DNA of 57,010 bases from Limosilactobacillus pulli. GTDB lineage: Bacteria > Bacillota > Bacilli > Lactobacillales > Lactobacillaceae. The DNA is taken from contig NZ_CANCWQ010000011.1 of assembly GCF_947381555.1 (NCBI RefSeq), forward strand, positions 1 through 57,010, given 5' to 3'. The notes beneath the pieces were generated by a model that was given only the letters and a program-made list of their open reading frames with translations, was not told where the DNA came from and made no database searches. A program made the translations under genes and the position numbers. Every line of letters starts with the position of its first letter. The stretch's first letter is position 1. This document shows positions 33,843-42,571 of this stretch, one piece after another.

Positions 33843-36695
33843 ATGGCCAACGATAAAATCGTGGTGCATGGTGCACGTGCCCACAACTTAAAAAATATAG
33901 ACGTAACGATTCCTAAAAACAAGCTGATCGTGATCACGGGGCTTTCCGGATCAGGCAAGAGCTCACTGGCCTTTGATACACTGTATGCTGAAGGACAGCG
34001 TCGCTATGTTGAGAGCCTTTCTGCCTATGCGCGGCAGTTCTTGGGGCAGATGGACAAACCCGATGTTGACTCGATCGATGGCCTGTCACCGGCAATTTCG
34101 ATCGATCAAAAAACAACTTCGCACAATCCGCGTTCTACGGTCGGCACGGTTACTGAGATCAATGACTTTTTGCGGCTGCTGTGGGCAAGGGTTGGGACGC
34201 CAATCTGTCCTAATGATGGCAGCGTGATTGCCAGTCAGTCCGTCGAGAAGATGGTTGACCGTGTATTGGAATTGCCAAAACGCACGCGACTGCAGGTCTT
34301 GGCTCCGGTCGTTCGTGATAAGAAGGGAACACAAAAAGCGGTCTTTGAAAAAATCAAGAAGGCCGGTTTCGTCCGTGTCCAAGTCGATGGCGAGACCTAT
34401 GATCTTGAAGAGATTCCAGAGCTGGATAAAAATAAAAAGCATACCGTTGACGTGGTGGTTGATCGAATCATCATCAAAGATGGTATCCGCTCGCGCCTAT
34501 TCGACTCGTTTGAGGCTGCGCTGCGTTTAAGCGATGGTTATGCAACGGCGGACGTGATTGGCGGAACGCCATTGATGTTTTCTGAGCAGTATGCCTGTCC
34601 AGTCTGCGGCTTTACGGTTGGCGAATTAGAACCACGACTGTTTTCATTCAACGCACCGCTGGGGGCCTGCTCTGAGTGTGAAGGCCTGGGCAGTAAATTA
34701 GAGGTTGACGAAGAATTAGTCGTGCCAGATCGACAAAAAACACTGCGTGAAGGTGCCATGCTGCCATGGAATCCAATCTCGTCTCAGTACTATCCAAAAA
34801 TGCTGGAACAGTTCTGTGACTCGGTTGGCATTGATATGGACGTACCATTTGAAAAGCTGCCGGCCAAGCAGCAAAAGCAGGTTCTTTATGGCAATGGTGA
34901 GACGACGTTTCATTTTCATTATGAAAACGACTTTGGCGGGGTGCGTGACGTTGACGTACCGTTTGAAGGCGTCATTAACAATGTCAAGCGGCGTTACCAT
35001 GAAACCAACTCTGACTTTACTCGTGAGCAGATGCGCAAGTATATGACTGAGCTGCCATGTCCGGCCTGTCATGGCTATCGTTTGAACGAAAAGGCTTTGG
35101 CCGTTAAGATCATGGGTAAAAACATTGGCGAGGTCTCTGAACTGCCAATCAGCCAAGCCATTCCATTCTTTAAAGATGTTGAGTTGTCACCAGCCAAGAC
35201 CAAGATTGCCAAGCCGATTCTAAAAGAAATTTTGGATCGCTTGACGTTTATGGCTAACGTTGGCGTTGAATACCTGACGCTGAGTCGAGCCGCACGGACG
35301 CTTTCGGGTGGTGAGGCGCAGCGAATTCGGTTGGCTACTCAGATTGGCTCAAACCTTTCCGGCGTCATGTACGTCTTGGATGAACCATCAATTGGTCTGC
35401 ATCAGCGCGACAATGATCGACTGATCGCTTCACTCAAGAAGATGCGTGATCTGGGTAATACTCTGATCGTCGTTGAACACGATGAGGATACCATGCGGGC
35501 AGCTGACTACATTATCGATATTGGCCCCGGCGCCGGTGAAAACGGTGGTCAAGTCATGGCCGCTGGAACGCCAAAACAGATCATGCGTTCACGCAAGTCG
35601 CTGACTGGTCAATATCTTTCCGGCAAACAGCTGATTCCTGTACCTGAAAAACGGCGTAGCGGCAACGGAAACTTTATTGAACTAAAAGGCGCCCAGGCCA
35701 ATAATCTGAAAAATATCGACGTTAAATTCCCGTTGGGTGAATTTATTTGCGTAACCGGCGTTTCCGGATCTGGCAAGTCAACGCTGGTCAATCTGATCCT
35801 CAAGCGCATCCTGGCTCAAAAGCTTAATGGTGCATCAGCCAAGCCAGGACGCTATGCTTCGATCAGTGGTCTGGAAAATATCGAAAAAGTCATTGATATT
35901 GATCAATCGCCAATCGGTCGGACGCCGCGCAGCAATCCGGCAACCTATACCGGGGTCTTTGACGATATTCGTGATCTGTTCGCACAGACCAATGAGGCTA
36001 AATTACGCGGCTATACCAAAGGACGCTTCAGTTTTAACGTCAAGGGCGGTCGCTGTGAGGCCTGCCGCGGTGATGGGATCTTAAAAATCGAGATGAACTT
36101 TTTGCCTGATGTCTATGTACCATGTGAGGTCTGTCATGGCACACGTTATAATTCCGAAACGCTGGAAGTTGAATATAAAGGCAAAAACATTGCTGAAGTC
36201 CTTAAGATGACGGTTTCTGAAGCACTGGAATTCTTCAGTGCCATTCCGAAGATCCGGCGCAAGCTGCAGACGATTGAAGACGTTGGGCTGGGCTACGTGC
36301 AGTTGGGTCAGCCGGCAACGACGCTTTCGGGTGGTGAGGCCCAGCGGATGAAACTAGCCAGTGAATTGCACCGGCAGTCGCATGGCAAGAGCTTTTATAT
36401 TCTTGATGAGCCGACAACCGGTCTGCACATGTCTGATATCAAGCGGCTCTTGGGTGTTTTGCAGCGTCTGGTTGATACCGGCAATACCGTCTTGGTAATC
36501 GAACATGACCTGGATGTGGTTAAATCAGCGGACTGGCTGATTGATCTGGGGCCAGAAGGCGGCGAGGCTGGCGGCTATATCGTGGCCACCGGGACGCCAG
36601 AAACAATTGCTGAAGTGTCAGAAAGCTATACGGGACAATACCTCAAGCCGATGCTGGAGCGTGACCGCAAATGGGCTGCTCAGCATGAAAGATAA
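33843..36695 (+). CDS. uvrA: Excinuclease ABC subunit A
   Basis: The 950-residue damage sensor has two ABC ATPase halves. The first has Walker A TGLSGSGKSSLAFDT (about residue 31) and a zinc site CPVCGF..CSECEGLG. The signature LSGGEAQRIRLA and VLDEPSIGLHQRD follow. The second half has TGVSGSGKSTLVNL (about 640), the zinc site CEACRGDG..CEVCHG needed for DNA binding, and LSGGEAQRMKLA. ATG 33843 is chosen with GGGGGA before it; TTG 33837 would add two residues. It follows uvrB by 18 bases and shares its LexA control. A terminator follows. Confidence 0.97.
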   Translation: MANDKIVVHGARAHNLKNIDVTIPKNKLIVITGLSGSGKSSLAFDTLYAEGQRRYVESLSAYARQFLGQMDKPDVDSIDGLSPAISIDQKTTSHNPRSTVGTVTEINDFLRLLWARVGTPICPNDGSVIASQSVEKMVDRVLELPKRTRLQVLAPVVRDKKGTQKAVFEKIKKAGFVRVQVDGETYDLEEIPELDKNKKHTVDVVVDRIIIKDGIRSRLFDSFEAALRLSDGYATADVIGGTPLMFSEQYACPVCGFTVGELEPRLFSFNAPLGACSECEGLGSKLEVDEELVVPDRQKTLREGAMLPWNPISSQYYPKMLEQFCDSVGIDMDVPFEKLPAKQQKQVLYGNGETTFHFHYENDFGGVRDVDVPFEGVINNVKRRYHETNSDFTREQMRKYMTELPCPACHGYRLNEKALAVKIMGKNIGEVSELPISQAIPFFKDVELSPAKTKIAKPILKEILDRLTFMANVGVEYLTLSRAARTLSGGEAQRIRLATQIGSNLSGVMYVLDEPSIGLHQRDNDRLIASLKKMRDLGNTLIVVEHDEDTMRAADYIIDIGPGAGENGGQVMAAGTPKQIMRSRKSLTGQYLSGKQLIPVPEKRRSGNGNFIELKGAQANNLKNIDVKFPLGEFICVTGVSGSGKSTLVNLILKRILAQKLNGASAKPGRYASISGLENIEKVIDIDQSPIGRTPRSNPATYTGVFDDIRDLFAQTNEAKLRGYTKGRFSFNVKGGRCEACRGDGILKIEMNFLPDVYVPCEVCHGTRYNSETLEVEYKGKNIAEVLKMTVSEALEFFSAIPKIRRKLQTIEDVGLGYVQLGQPATTLSGGEAQRMKLASELHRQSHGKSFYILDEPTTGLHMSDIKRLLGVLQRLVDTGNTVLVIEHDLDVVKSADWLIDLGPEGGEAGGYIVATGTPETIAEVSESYTGQYLKPMLERDRKWAAQHER

Positions 36696-36719
36696 AATGA
36701 TTTTGATTTGAATGTTACT

Positions 36720-36752
36720 AGTCCAGTGGAGTTTGATCCGCTGGACTTTTTA
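36720..36752 (+). terminator. uvrBA terminator
   Basis: AGTCCAGTGGA and TCCGCTGGACT pair (one G-U) around GTTTGA, followed by TTTT. Confidence 0.9.
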
Positions 36753-36833
36753 ATTAAGATTGAAATTCCATAATCGTTATATTAAGATTAGAATATTATA
36801 TTTTAATTAAAAATAAAAACGGAGGTCTGGCTG

Positions 36834-37739
36834 ATGGATCTGAACAATATTCATACCGGGAAAAACATTTCACTTAATGGACACACGATTTTAATTGGCT
36901 TGATGGCGGATCCGATTCGTCACTCAATGTCGCCAACGATGCATAACAATGCTTTTGCTAAATTGGGTCTAAACTACGCCTACCTTTGTTTTGAGATTGA
37001 TAATCAAAAGCTGCCCAAAGCTATTGATGCCATCAGAACGTTGGATATGCGTGGCTCCAATATCTCAATGCCCAACAAGCAAAAAGTAATTCCATACCTA
37101 GACAAGCTGGATGAATCGGCTGAACTTTGTCAGGCCGTCAATACCATTGTTAACAATCATGGCGTCTTGATGGGCTACACAACGGACGGAATCGGCTTTA
37201 TGCAATCGTTGCGAGACGAGGGGCTGGATATTAGTGGCAAAAAGATGGTGCTGACCGGAGCAGGCGGTGCTGGGACACCGATTGCCATGCAAGCAGCAAT
37301 TGATGGCGTTAGTGAGCTTTCGCTGTTTAACATTGCCGATGACAAATGGCCAAATGCCGAGCGCAACGTCAAGATCATCAATGAAAAGACCGGTGCTCAT
37401 GCTACGCTGCATCGTTTAGAGGATCAGGATGACTTTAAAAAAGAGCTGGCCGATTGTGATATCTATGTTGATGCAACCGGTGTCGGTATGAAGCCACTGG
37501 AAGATATGACTTTGGTTGAGGATCCAAGCTGGTTCCATGAGGACATGATTGTCTACGATACGGTCTACTCCCCACGTGAGACCAAGCTGATGAAGGTGGC
37601 CCGGCAAGCAGGCGTCAATCACGTCTTCAACGGACTGGGCATGATGCTGGAGCAAGGAGCCGCAGCTTTTAAGCTTTGGACTGGTCAGAACATGCCGGTT
37701 GAATACATTCGCAATCTGCTTTTCAAAGAGGAAGATTAG
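36834..37739 (+). CDS. Shikimate/quinate dehydrogenase, YdiB-like
   Basis: This 301-residue enzyme oxidises or reduces shikimate, and possibly quinate, with NAD(P). The substrate site SMSPTMHNNAF and SMPNKQK (catalytic Lys) with TTDG (catalytic Asp) are present. The cofactor loop is GAGGAGTPIA. The SMPNKQ form, and the end GMMLEQGAAAFKLWTGQNMPVEYI, follow E. coli YdiB rather than biosynthetic AroE, which usually reads NVTxPxK. With aroD directly downstream and no other aro genes nearby, a catabolic or salvage role for quinate/shikimate is plausible but unproven. The start has CGGAGG upstream. It begins a two-gene operon. Confidence 0.9.
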   Translation: MDLNNIHTGKNISLNGHTILIGLMADPIRHSMSPTMHNNAFAKLGLNYAYLCFEIDNQKLPKAIDAIRTLDMRGSNISMPNKQKVIPYLDKLDESAELCQAVNTIVNNHGVLMGYTTDGIGFMQSLRDEGLDISGKKMVLTGAGGAGTPIAMQAAIDGVSELSLFNIADDKWPNAERNVKIINEKTGAHATLHRLEDQDDFKKELADCDIYVDATGVGMKPLEDMTLVEDPSWFHEDMIVYDTVYSPRETKLMKVARQAGVNHVFNGLGMMLEQGAAAFKLWTGQNMPVEYIRNLLFKEED

Positions 37740-38492
37740 ATGAAAGAGGTTAAGCTTAGAAATATCGTCTTGGGCAATGGCAGACCTAAAATTGCCGTTC
37801 CAATCGTTGCTGATGATCAAACATCCATTGAAAAGCAGGCACAAGCCATCGTAAATGCGCAGCCAGACGTTGTTGAATGGCGAATTGATTTTTTTGATGA
37901 TGTCCTGGATTTTGAAAAACTACGCTCAGCAGCCCTTAAATTGAGAAAAATACTGACTGAGCTGCCGCTTTTAACCACGTTTCGCACGATTGAAGAAGGT
38001 GGCAGTCGAAAGCTTGATGAAGCAAAGTATTTTCAGATCGTACATTTTGTAATTGAAAATGAGCTGACGGATGCCATTGATCTTGAGCTGTTTCATCAAA
38101 GATCTCAGATTGAGCGAATCGTAGCACTGGCAAACACTCATGGTATTAAGGTAATTATGAGCAGCCACGATTTTGCCCGAACGCCAGCTGCTGAAGAGAT
38201 CTATTATCGCTTGCACGTGATAGCTGATCTTGGTGCCGATGTGGCTAAGATTGCCGTTATGCCGCAAAACTCAAATGATGTTTTGACACTTTTGCAAGCG
38301 ACTGCTCAAGCACATGCACAACTGGATTTGCCATTGATTACCATGGCCATGGGCGATCTAGGGAAGGTAACGCGCATGGCCGGTGAGGTCTTTGGCTCAG
38401 CATTGACGTTTGGTGCCGTTGAAAAGGCCTCAGCCCCCGGTCAGCTAAGCATTGCCGAATTAAGGAGGGCACTGGATAATTTAAAAATTTAA
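37740..38492 (+). CDS. aroD: 3-dehydroquinate dehydratase, type I
   Basis: The 250-residue type I enzyme dehydrates 3-dehydroquinate through a Schiff base. Landmarks are VVEWRIDFFDD (about residue 45), MSSHDFARTP with the catalytic His (about 143), VAKIAVMPQ with the Schiff-base Lys (about 170), and ITMAMGDLGKVTRMAGEVFGSALTFG. Its ATG directly follows the TAG of the dehydrogenase gene with AGAGGAAG inside that gene, so the two are tightly coupled. The product and substrate of this pair interconvert quinate or shikimate with dehydroshikimate. Confidence 0.95.
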   Translation: MKEVKLRNIVLGNGRPKIAVPIVADDQTSIEKQAQAIVNAQPDVVEWRIDFFDDVLDFEKLRSAALKLRKILTELPLLTTFRTIEEGGSRKLDEAKYFQIVHFVIENELTDAIDLELFHQRSQIERIVALANTHGIKVIMSSHDFARTPAAEEIYYRLHVIADLGADVAKIAVMPQNSNDVLTLLQATAQAHAQLDLPLITMAMGDLGKVTRMAGEVFGSALTFGAVEKASAPGQLSIAELRRALDNLKI

Positions 38493-38513
38493 GATAATTG
38501 ATCTTAAAAGCAT

Positions 38514-38697
38514 GAGGCTGGGAATTAACTCAACCTCTTAACTATTTTATGGATAGTAATGCCTCAGCGCAGTAGCTGGCTGGCAGTTCAAACGCTGATA
38601 AATCAGCATTTGACCGACCTAGCCATCATTGCGGAGGTTCGAAGACAAACTCCGAAAATTGGTCGCAAGCTGATTTTCGGAGTTTTTTCTCACTCTC
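38514..38697 (+). repeat. Structured intergenic repeat, copy B (long form)
   Basis: This 184-base element is related to copy A (11325-11460). The start GAGGCTGGGAATTAACTCAA can form GAGGCTG/CAACCTC. The segment 38574-38622, absent from A, contains the hairpin GTTCAAACGCTGAT with ATCAGCATTTGAC (38586-38614). The last 70 bases match A almost exactly and end in a terminator hairpin. It lies between aroD and rapZ, reading with both. Confidence 0.82.
38647..38691 (+). terminator. Terminator hairpin within repeat copy B
   Basis: AAACTCCGAAAAT (38647-38659) pairs with ATTTTCGGAGTTT (38673-38685), followed by T residues; the same sequence as in copy A, loop included. It serves the aroD operon. Confidence 0.85.
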
Positions 38698-38787
38698 ATG
38701 CTTTTTTAATGAAAAGTCATTAAAATTAAAAGACACGCCCGGGTGTGATACAATGAGAAGCGTATTTTGAATTGAGGTGATAGCTCC

Positions 38788-39657
38788 GTGGCAAAACCAC
38801 TACAAGTCGTGATCATTACTGGGATGAGTGGCGCCGGTAAGACGGTTGCCGTTCAAAGCTTTGAGGATCTAGGCTATTTTGTAATTGATAACATGCTGCC
38901 TAATCTGGCGGAAAAATTTGCCGACGTGATCCAAAACGCTGCTGAATTCGACCAGATGACGATGGTAATGGACTCGCGATCACAAGCATTCTATGACCAG
39001 ATTCTACCTTGCATTCAGCGCTTGAAGAATCGGACTGATCTAAAAGTTGAAGTTTTGTTTTTGGATGCCAGTGATGTTGAGCTGGTATCACGCTATAAGG
39101 AAACGCGGCGCTCGCACCCGCTGTCACGGCAAGGTGGCGTTTTAGAAGGAATTCAAAAGGAACGGACGCTTTTGAGTGATCTGAAGAGTCAAGCCGACGT
39201 TGTTATTGACACCACTAACCTGACGCCGCGCAATCTGCGGCTACGGATTGATGACTACTTTGGCAATGGTCAGACCAGCAGCTTTTTTGTTGAGGTTATG
39301 TCGTTTGGTTTTAAATATGGATTGCCATTAGATGCTGATATCGTTATTGATGCTCGTTTTTTGCCCAACCCATTCTATCTGCCTGAGCTCAAGCATTTAA
39401 CCGGCAACGATCAGCCAGTCCAAGACTATGTGATGAAGAGTCAGTTGGCCCAAGATTTTTATTCACACCTCAAGGCCCTGTTAAAGGTAACCTTACCTGG
39501 CTATATTCAAGAAGGCAAAAGCAGCCTGACGATTGCCATTGGCTGTACTGGCGGTCAGCATCGTTCAGTAACGATTGCCAACCGGTTAAATCATGATCTG
39601 CGTCAGGATGGCTATACGGTCAATCTGCATCATCGTGACGTCGATAAGGCAAAATAA
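38788..39657 (+). CDS. rapZ: RapZ/YvcJ nucleotide-binding protein
   Basis: The 289-residue protein has Walker A ITGMSGAGKTVAVQSFEDLGYFVIDNMLP (about residue 12), then the conserved VLFLDASDVELVSRYKETRRSHPL and the C-terminal IGCTGGQHRSVTIANRL. Family members bind nucleotides; RapZ in enteric bacteria guides decay of a small RNA, while YvcJ in Bacillus affects competence. The start is GTG 38788 behind GAGGTGA. It heads the conserved rapZ-yvcK-whiA cluster. Confidence 0.95.
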   Translation: MAKPLQVVIITGMSGAGKTVAVQSFEDLGYFVIDNMLPNLAEKFADVIQNAAEFDQMTMVMDSRSQAFYDQILPCIQRLKNRTDLKVEVLFLDASDVELVSRYKETRRSHPLSRQGGVLEGIQKERTLLSDLKSQADVVIDTTNLTPRNLRLRIDDYFGNGQTSSFFVEVMSFGFKYGLPLDADIVIDARFLPNPFYLPELKHLTGNDQPVQDYVMKSQLAQDFYSHLKALLKVTLPGYIQEGKSSLTIAIGCTGGQHRSVTIANRLNHDLRQDGYTVNLHHRDVDKAK

Positions 39658-39669
39658 GGAGGCATTCAA

Positions 39670-40659
39670 ATGATCCACAAACCTAAAATCGTCATGATCG
39701 GTGGGGGGACGGGACTTCCTGAGATTCTACATGGTCTTAGGGACAAAGACGTTGACGTTACAGCAATCGTGACGGTAGCCGATGACGGCGGCTCATCAGG
39801 AATCTTGCGCGACTATGTCAATGTGGTACCGCCTGGTGATATTCGCAATGCACTGGTTGCCTTATCAGAATTATCGGAACTAGAGCTGTCAATTTTTCAA
39901 TATCGTTTCAACAGTACTGACCAGTTCCTGGCTGGGCATGCGATTGGTAATCTGATTATTTCAGCTTTGGCTGAGATGAAAGGCGGCGATATTTTCGCTG
40001 CCGTGCAGGAACTGTCGTCATTGATGAAGATTAAAGGACACATCTATCCGGTTACCGATGAGCCGCTGACCTTAAATGCCGAGTTTACTGACGGTTCGAC
40101 ATTGAGTGGTGAATCCGAGATTACGGCGGCACATAAGCGAATTCAGCGGGTCTGGATCACGCCGTCCAATAATGAGAATCATCACCAGGCAAAAGCGGTC
40201 AAGCAGGTTATTGATGCCATTATGGATGCCGATCAAATCGTATTAGGACCAGGGAGTCTGTTTACCAGCATCTTGCCCAACCTGATGATCGAAAACGTTG
40301 GTCGGGCCGTCTGTGAAACCAAAGCTGAAGTTGTCTATATCTGCAACATCATGACACAAAAGGGTGAAACCGACAATTTCTCAGATGCTGATCATGTGCG
40401 CGTGCTCAACTCGCACTTAAAGCAAAATTTCATTGATACCGTTTTGGTAAATATTCAGCCGGTGCCAAAAGACTATATTGATTTTCAAGAATGGAACGAG
40501 ATCTCTCAGCCTGTCAAGCATGACTTTCAAGGCTTGCGTGATATGAGCTGTCGGGTAATTTCCAGTAATTTCTTGCGTTTAAGAGACAATGGGGCGTTTC
40601 ATGATCGCGACAAGGTGGTGGCTGAACTGCTGAATCGTCTACATGGCGTCCATTATTAA
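39670..40659 (+). CDS. yvcK: YvcK/MgfK gluconeogenesis factor (CofD-like)
   Basis: This 329-residue protein begins with the Rossmann-like VMIGGGTGLPEILHGL (about residue 7) and contains VTVADDGGSSGILRDY and VPPGDIRNALVALS, with YICNIMTQKGETDNFSDADHV later, all typical of the CofD-like YvcK family. YvcK binds UDP-sugars and controls carbon partition into cell-wall precursors and growth on gluconeogenic carbon. It starts 12 bases after rapZ with AAGGAGG. The cluster order matches most Firmicutes. Confidence 0.95.
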   Translation: MIHKPKIVMIGGGTGLPEILHGLRDKDVDVTAIVTVADDGGSSGILRDYVNVVPPGDIRNALVALSELSELELSIFQYRFNSTDQFLAGHAIGNLIISALAEMKGGDIFAAVQELSSLMKIKGHIYPVTDEPLTLNAEFTDGSTLSGESEITAAHKRIQRVWITPSNNENHHQAKAVKQVIDAIMDADQIVLGPGSLFTSILPNLMIENVGRAVCETKAEVVYICNIMTQKGETDNFSDADHVRVLNSHLKQNFIDTVLVNIQPVPKDYIDFQEWNEISQPVKHDFQGLRDMSCRVISSNFLRLRDNGAFHDRDKVVAELLNRLHGVHY

Positions 40660-40677
40660 CAAGAGGGGGAATCGCGC

Positions 40678-41616
40678 ATGTCATATGCCAACGAGGTAAA
40701 AAAAGAGCTGACGGGGCTGCAGGTGCACTTGGATAATGCCAAGGCCGAACTGATGGCGCTGATTCGGATGAATGGCGCTTTAGGAATTGCCAATCGCAAT
40801 CTGGTTTTAAACGTTCAAACGGAAAGCCCGGCGATTGCTCGCAGAATCTACTCGCTTTTAAAGCAGTTTTATCAAGTTGAAAGTGAGATCGTCGTCCGGC
40901 GTAAGATGAAGCTTAAAAAGAACAATCAATACGTGGTACGCCTGCGCTATCACGCCCAAGAGATTCTCAGTGATCTGGGAATTTTGGAAGGTTTTCAGAT
41001 TAAAGAAAAGGTTCCAATGGCATTGCTTAAGGATGATTTGATGATTCGTTCGTATCTGCGTGGGGCGTTTTTGGCGGGCGGTTCAGTCAATAATCCTGAG
41101 ACATCGCGCTATCATCTGGAAATTTATTCTTTATATGAAGAACATAATGAAATGATTGCCCAGATGATCAATCGCTATCATCTGAATGCCCGAACCACGG
41201 CTCGCCGCAGCGGCTACATCGTCTATCTGAAAGAAGCCGAAAAGATTGCCGAGTTTCTTCAGTTAATCGGTGCTACCAATGGCATGCTCAAGTTTGAAAA
41301 TATTCGAATCGTACGTGACATGCGCAATTCCGTCAATCGACTGGTCAACTGCGAGAATGCCAATATGGATAAGGTTGCCAATGCATCCAATCGCCAAATC
41401 GAAAATATCCGTCTGATTGATTCAATGGTTGGTTTGGACAGTCTGCCAGAAAAGCTGCGCGCTATTGCCGAAACCCGTCTGGCTCATCAAGAAGTCAGTC
41501 TAAAAGAGCTCGGCGTTTTGGTGCCAGGTGGTCCAATCTCGAAATCAGGGGTTAACCACCGATTGCGTAAATTAAATGCCTATGCCGATGAATTACGGCA
41601 CGCTAAGAGCAACTAA
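40678..41616 (+). CDS. whiA: Sporulation-type transcription regulator WhiA
   Basis: The 312-residue protein has a degenerate LAGLIDADG endonuclease fold (about residues 1-190, with RGAFLAGGSVNNPE) and a C-terminal helix-turn-helix (about 220-305, ending SGVNHRLRKLNAYADEL). WhiA binds DNA and, in non-sporulating Firmicutes, affects cell division and chromosome segregation. The start has AGAGGGGGA upstream. It ends the rapZ-yvcK-whiA group; a hairpin terminator lies inside the following repeat. Confidence 0.95.
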   Translation: MSYANEVKKELTGLQVHLDNAKAELMALIRMNGALGIANRNLVLNVQTESPAIARRIYSLLKQFYQVESEIVVRRKMKLKKNNQYVVRLRYHAQEILSDLGILEGFQIKEKVPMALLKDDLMIRSYLRGAFLAGGSVNNPETSRYHLEIYSLYEEHNEMIAQMINRYHLNARTTARRSGYIVYLKEAEKIAEFLQLIGATNGMLKFENIRIVRDMRNSVNRLVNCENANMDKVANASNRQIENIRLIDSMVGLDSLPEKLRAIAETRLAHQEVSLKELGVLVPGGPISKSGVNHRLRKLNAYADELRHAKSN

Positions 41617-41747
41617 AAAGAAACTGAGAATAAAGTCCGAAAATAGAAAAATGGCTGAAGATTGCGTCACTCAAAACGTTGATCTTCAGCCGTTTTATTA
41701 TTAAAGATTGTTTTATTTCACTATAAAAATTAATCTTTCCCAGCCTC
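41615..41747 (-). repeat. Diverged intergenic repeat, copy C
   Basis: Read on the minus strand, this starts GAGGCTGGGAA (41737-41747) and ends ATTTTCGGACTTTATTCTCAG, matching the ends of copies A and B, but the middle differs. It has hairpin AAAGATT/AATCTTT and a large hairpin GGCTGAAGAT/ATCTTCAGCC. It lies between the convergent whiA and clpP genes. Confidence 0.6.
41653..41697 (+). terminator. whiA terminator
   Basis: GGCTGAAGAT (41653-41662) and ATCTTCAGCC (41682-41691) pair perfectly; GTTTTATTATT follows. It is embedded in repeat copy C. Confidence 0.8.
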
Positions 41748-41757
41748 AATAGCAAAT

Positions 41758-41788
41758 AAAAGCCACGGCTGATAACAGTCGTGGCTTT
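41758..41788 (-). terminator. clpP terminator
   Basis: On the minus strand AAAGCCACG and CGTGGCTTT pair, with a T-rich tail toward 41750. Confidence 0.85.
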
Positions 41789-41807
41789 AGTTATTTAGGT
41801 CAAACAA

Positions 41808-42401
41808 TTACTTCAGTTTGGCACTGTTTTCCATGATGCCGTCAAGCAGACCGTAGTCAACGGCTTCCTGGGCCGTTAAGTAGTGGTCGCGTTCAGTATC
41901 ACGTTCGATTTGCTCAATTGGCTGGCCGGAATTTTCTGCCAAAATGCCATTGATCATCTTACGCGTCTTCAAGATTTCTTCAGCTGCGATCTGAATCTCG
42001 GTTTGTTGACCTTGAGCACCACCAGATGGTTGGTGAATCATAACCGTTGAGTGTGGCAAACCGAAACGCTTGCCCTTGGCACCAGATGATACCAGCACGC
42101 TGGCCATTGATGCGGCCATACCGATTACGATGGTCTGAACATCGGCTTTGATGAAGTTCATCGTGTCATAGATGGCCATCCCAGAGGTTACGACACCACC
42201 GGGTGAGTTAATGTAAAGGTAAATATCTTTGGTTGAATCTTGCGCATCCAAGAATAGCAGCTGCGCAACGATTGAGTTTGCCATGTCATCTTCAATCGGA
42301 CCGGACAGCATAATGATGCGGTCCTTCAACAGACGTGAATAAATGTCATAAGCGCGTTCGCCGCGTGATGACTGTTCAATGACCGTTGGAACTAAGCTCA
42401 T
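41808..42401 (-). CDS. clpP: ATP-dependent Clp protease proteolytic subunit
   Basis: This 197-residue serine protease forms a double heptameric chamber fed by ClpX, ClpC or ClpE. The catalytic triad is visible: Ser in GMAASMASVLVSSG (about residue 98), His in VMIHQPSGGAQGQ (about 123) and Asp in ERDTERDHYLTAQEAVDYGLLDG (about 172). The N-terminal VPTVIEQSSRGERAYDIYSRLL forms the axial pore. The start follows AGGGAGG. It is monocistronic under a CtsR-controlled promoter. Confidence 0.97.
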   Translation of the reverse strand: MSLVPTVIEQSSRGERAYDIYSRLLKDRIIMLSGPIEDDMANSIVAQLLFLDAQDSTKDIYLYINSPGGVVTSGMAIYDTMNFIKADVQTIVIGMAASMASVLVSSGAKGKRFGLPHSTVMIHQPSGGAQGQQTEIQIAAEEILKTRKMINGILAENSGQPIEQIERDTERDHYLTAQEAVDYGLLDGIMENSAKLK

Positions 42402-42458
42402 GCTTTGGCCTCCCTCTTAATTAGCAGTAGTCAGCTTCGATTGCTAACTTATGTGAAT

Positions 42459-42487
42459 ACTATACTCGATAGGTCAGAAAAGGTCAA
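42459..42487 (-). promoter_or_regulatory. clpP promoter
   Basis: On the minus strand -35 TTGACC (42482-42487) and -10 TATAGT (42459-42464) are 17 bases apart. The CtsR site covers the -35. Confidence 0.8.
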
Positions 42488-42488
42488 A
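42472..42488. promoter_or_regulatory. CtsR operator of clpP
   Basis: GGTCAGA-AAA-GGTCAAA is the tandem heptamer recognised by CtsR, with one change in the first heptamer, overlapping the clpP -35. CtsR is not encoded in this window. Confidence 0.88.
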
Positions 42489-42499
42489 TGTTTTGTCAC

Positions 42500-42552
42500 A
42501 AAAAAAGACGCTGCCAAGTACGACCTAAATGTCGTCAATGACAGCGTTTTCT
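42500..42552 (-). terminator. Terminator of the 41-residue protein gene
   Basis: On the minus strand ACGCTGTCA..GACGAC pairs with GTCGT..TGGCAGCGT, then a run of T. It separates the small gene from the clpP promoter. Confidence 0.85.
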
Positions 42553-42571
42553 AGTCTTATAATAGGTAGAA

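Larger units (their letters stand above)
38506..38705. repeat. 11-base perfect inverted repeat framing repeat copy B
   Basis: AAAAGCATGAG (38506-38516) and CTCATGCTTTT (38695-38705) are exact complements that enclose the whole element. In RNA they would close it into one domain; in DNA they could be ends. Confidence 0.7.
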
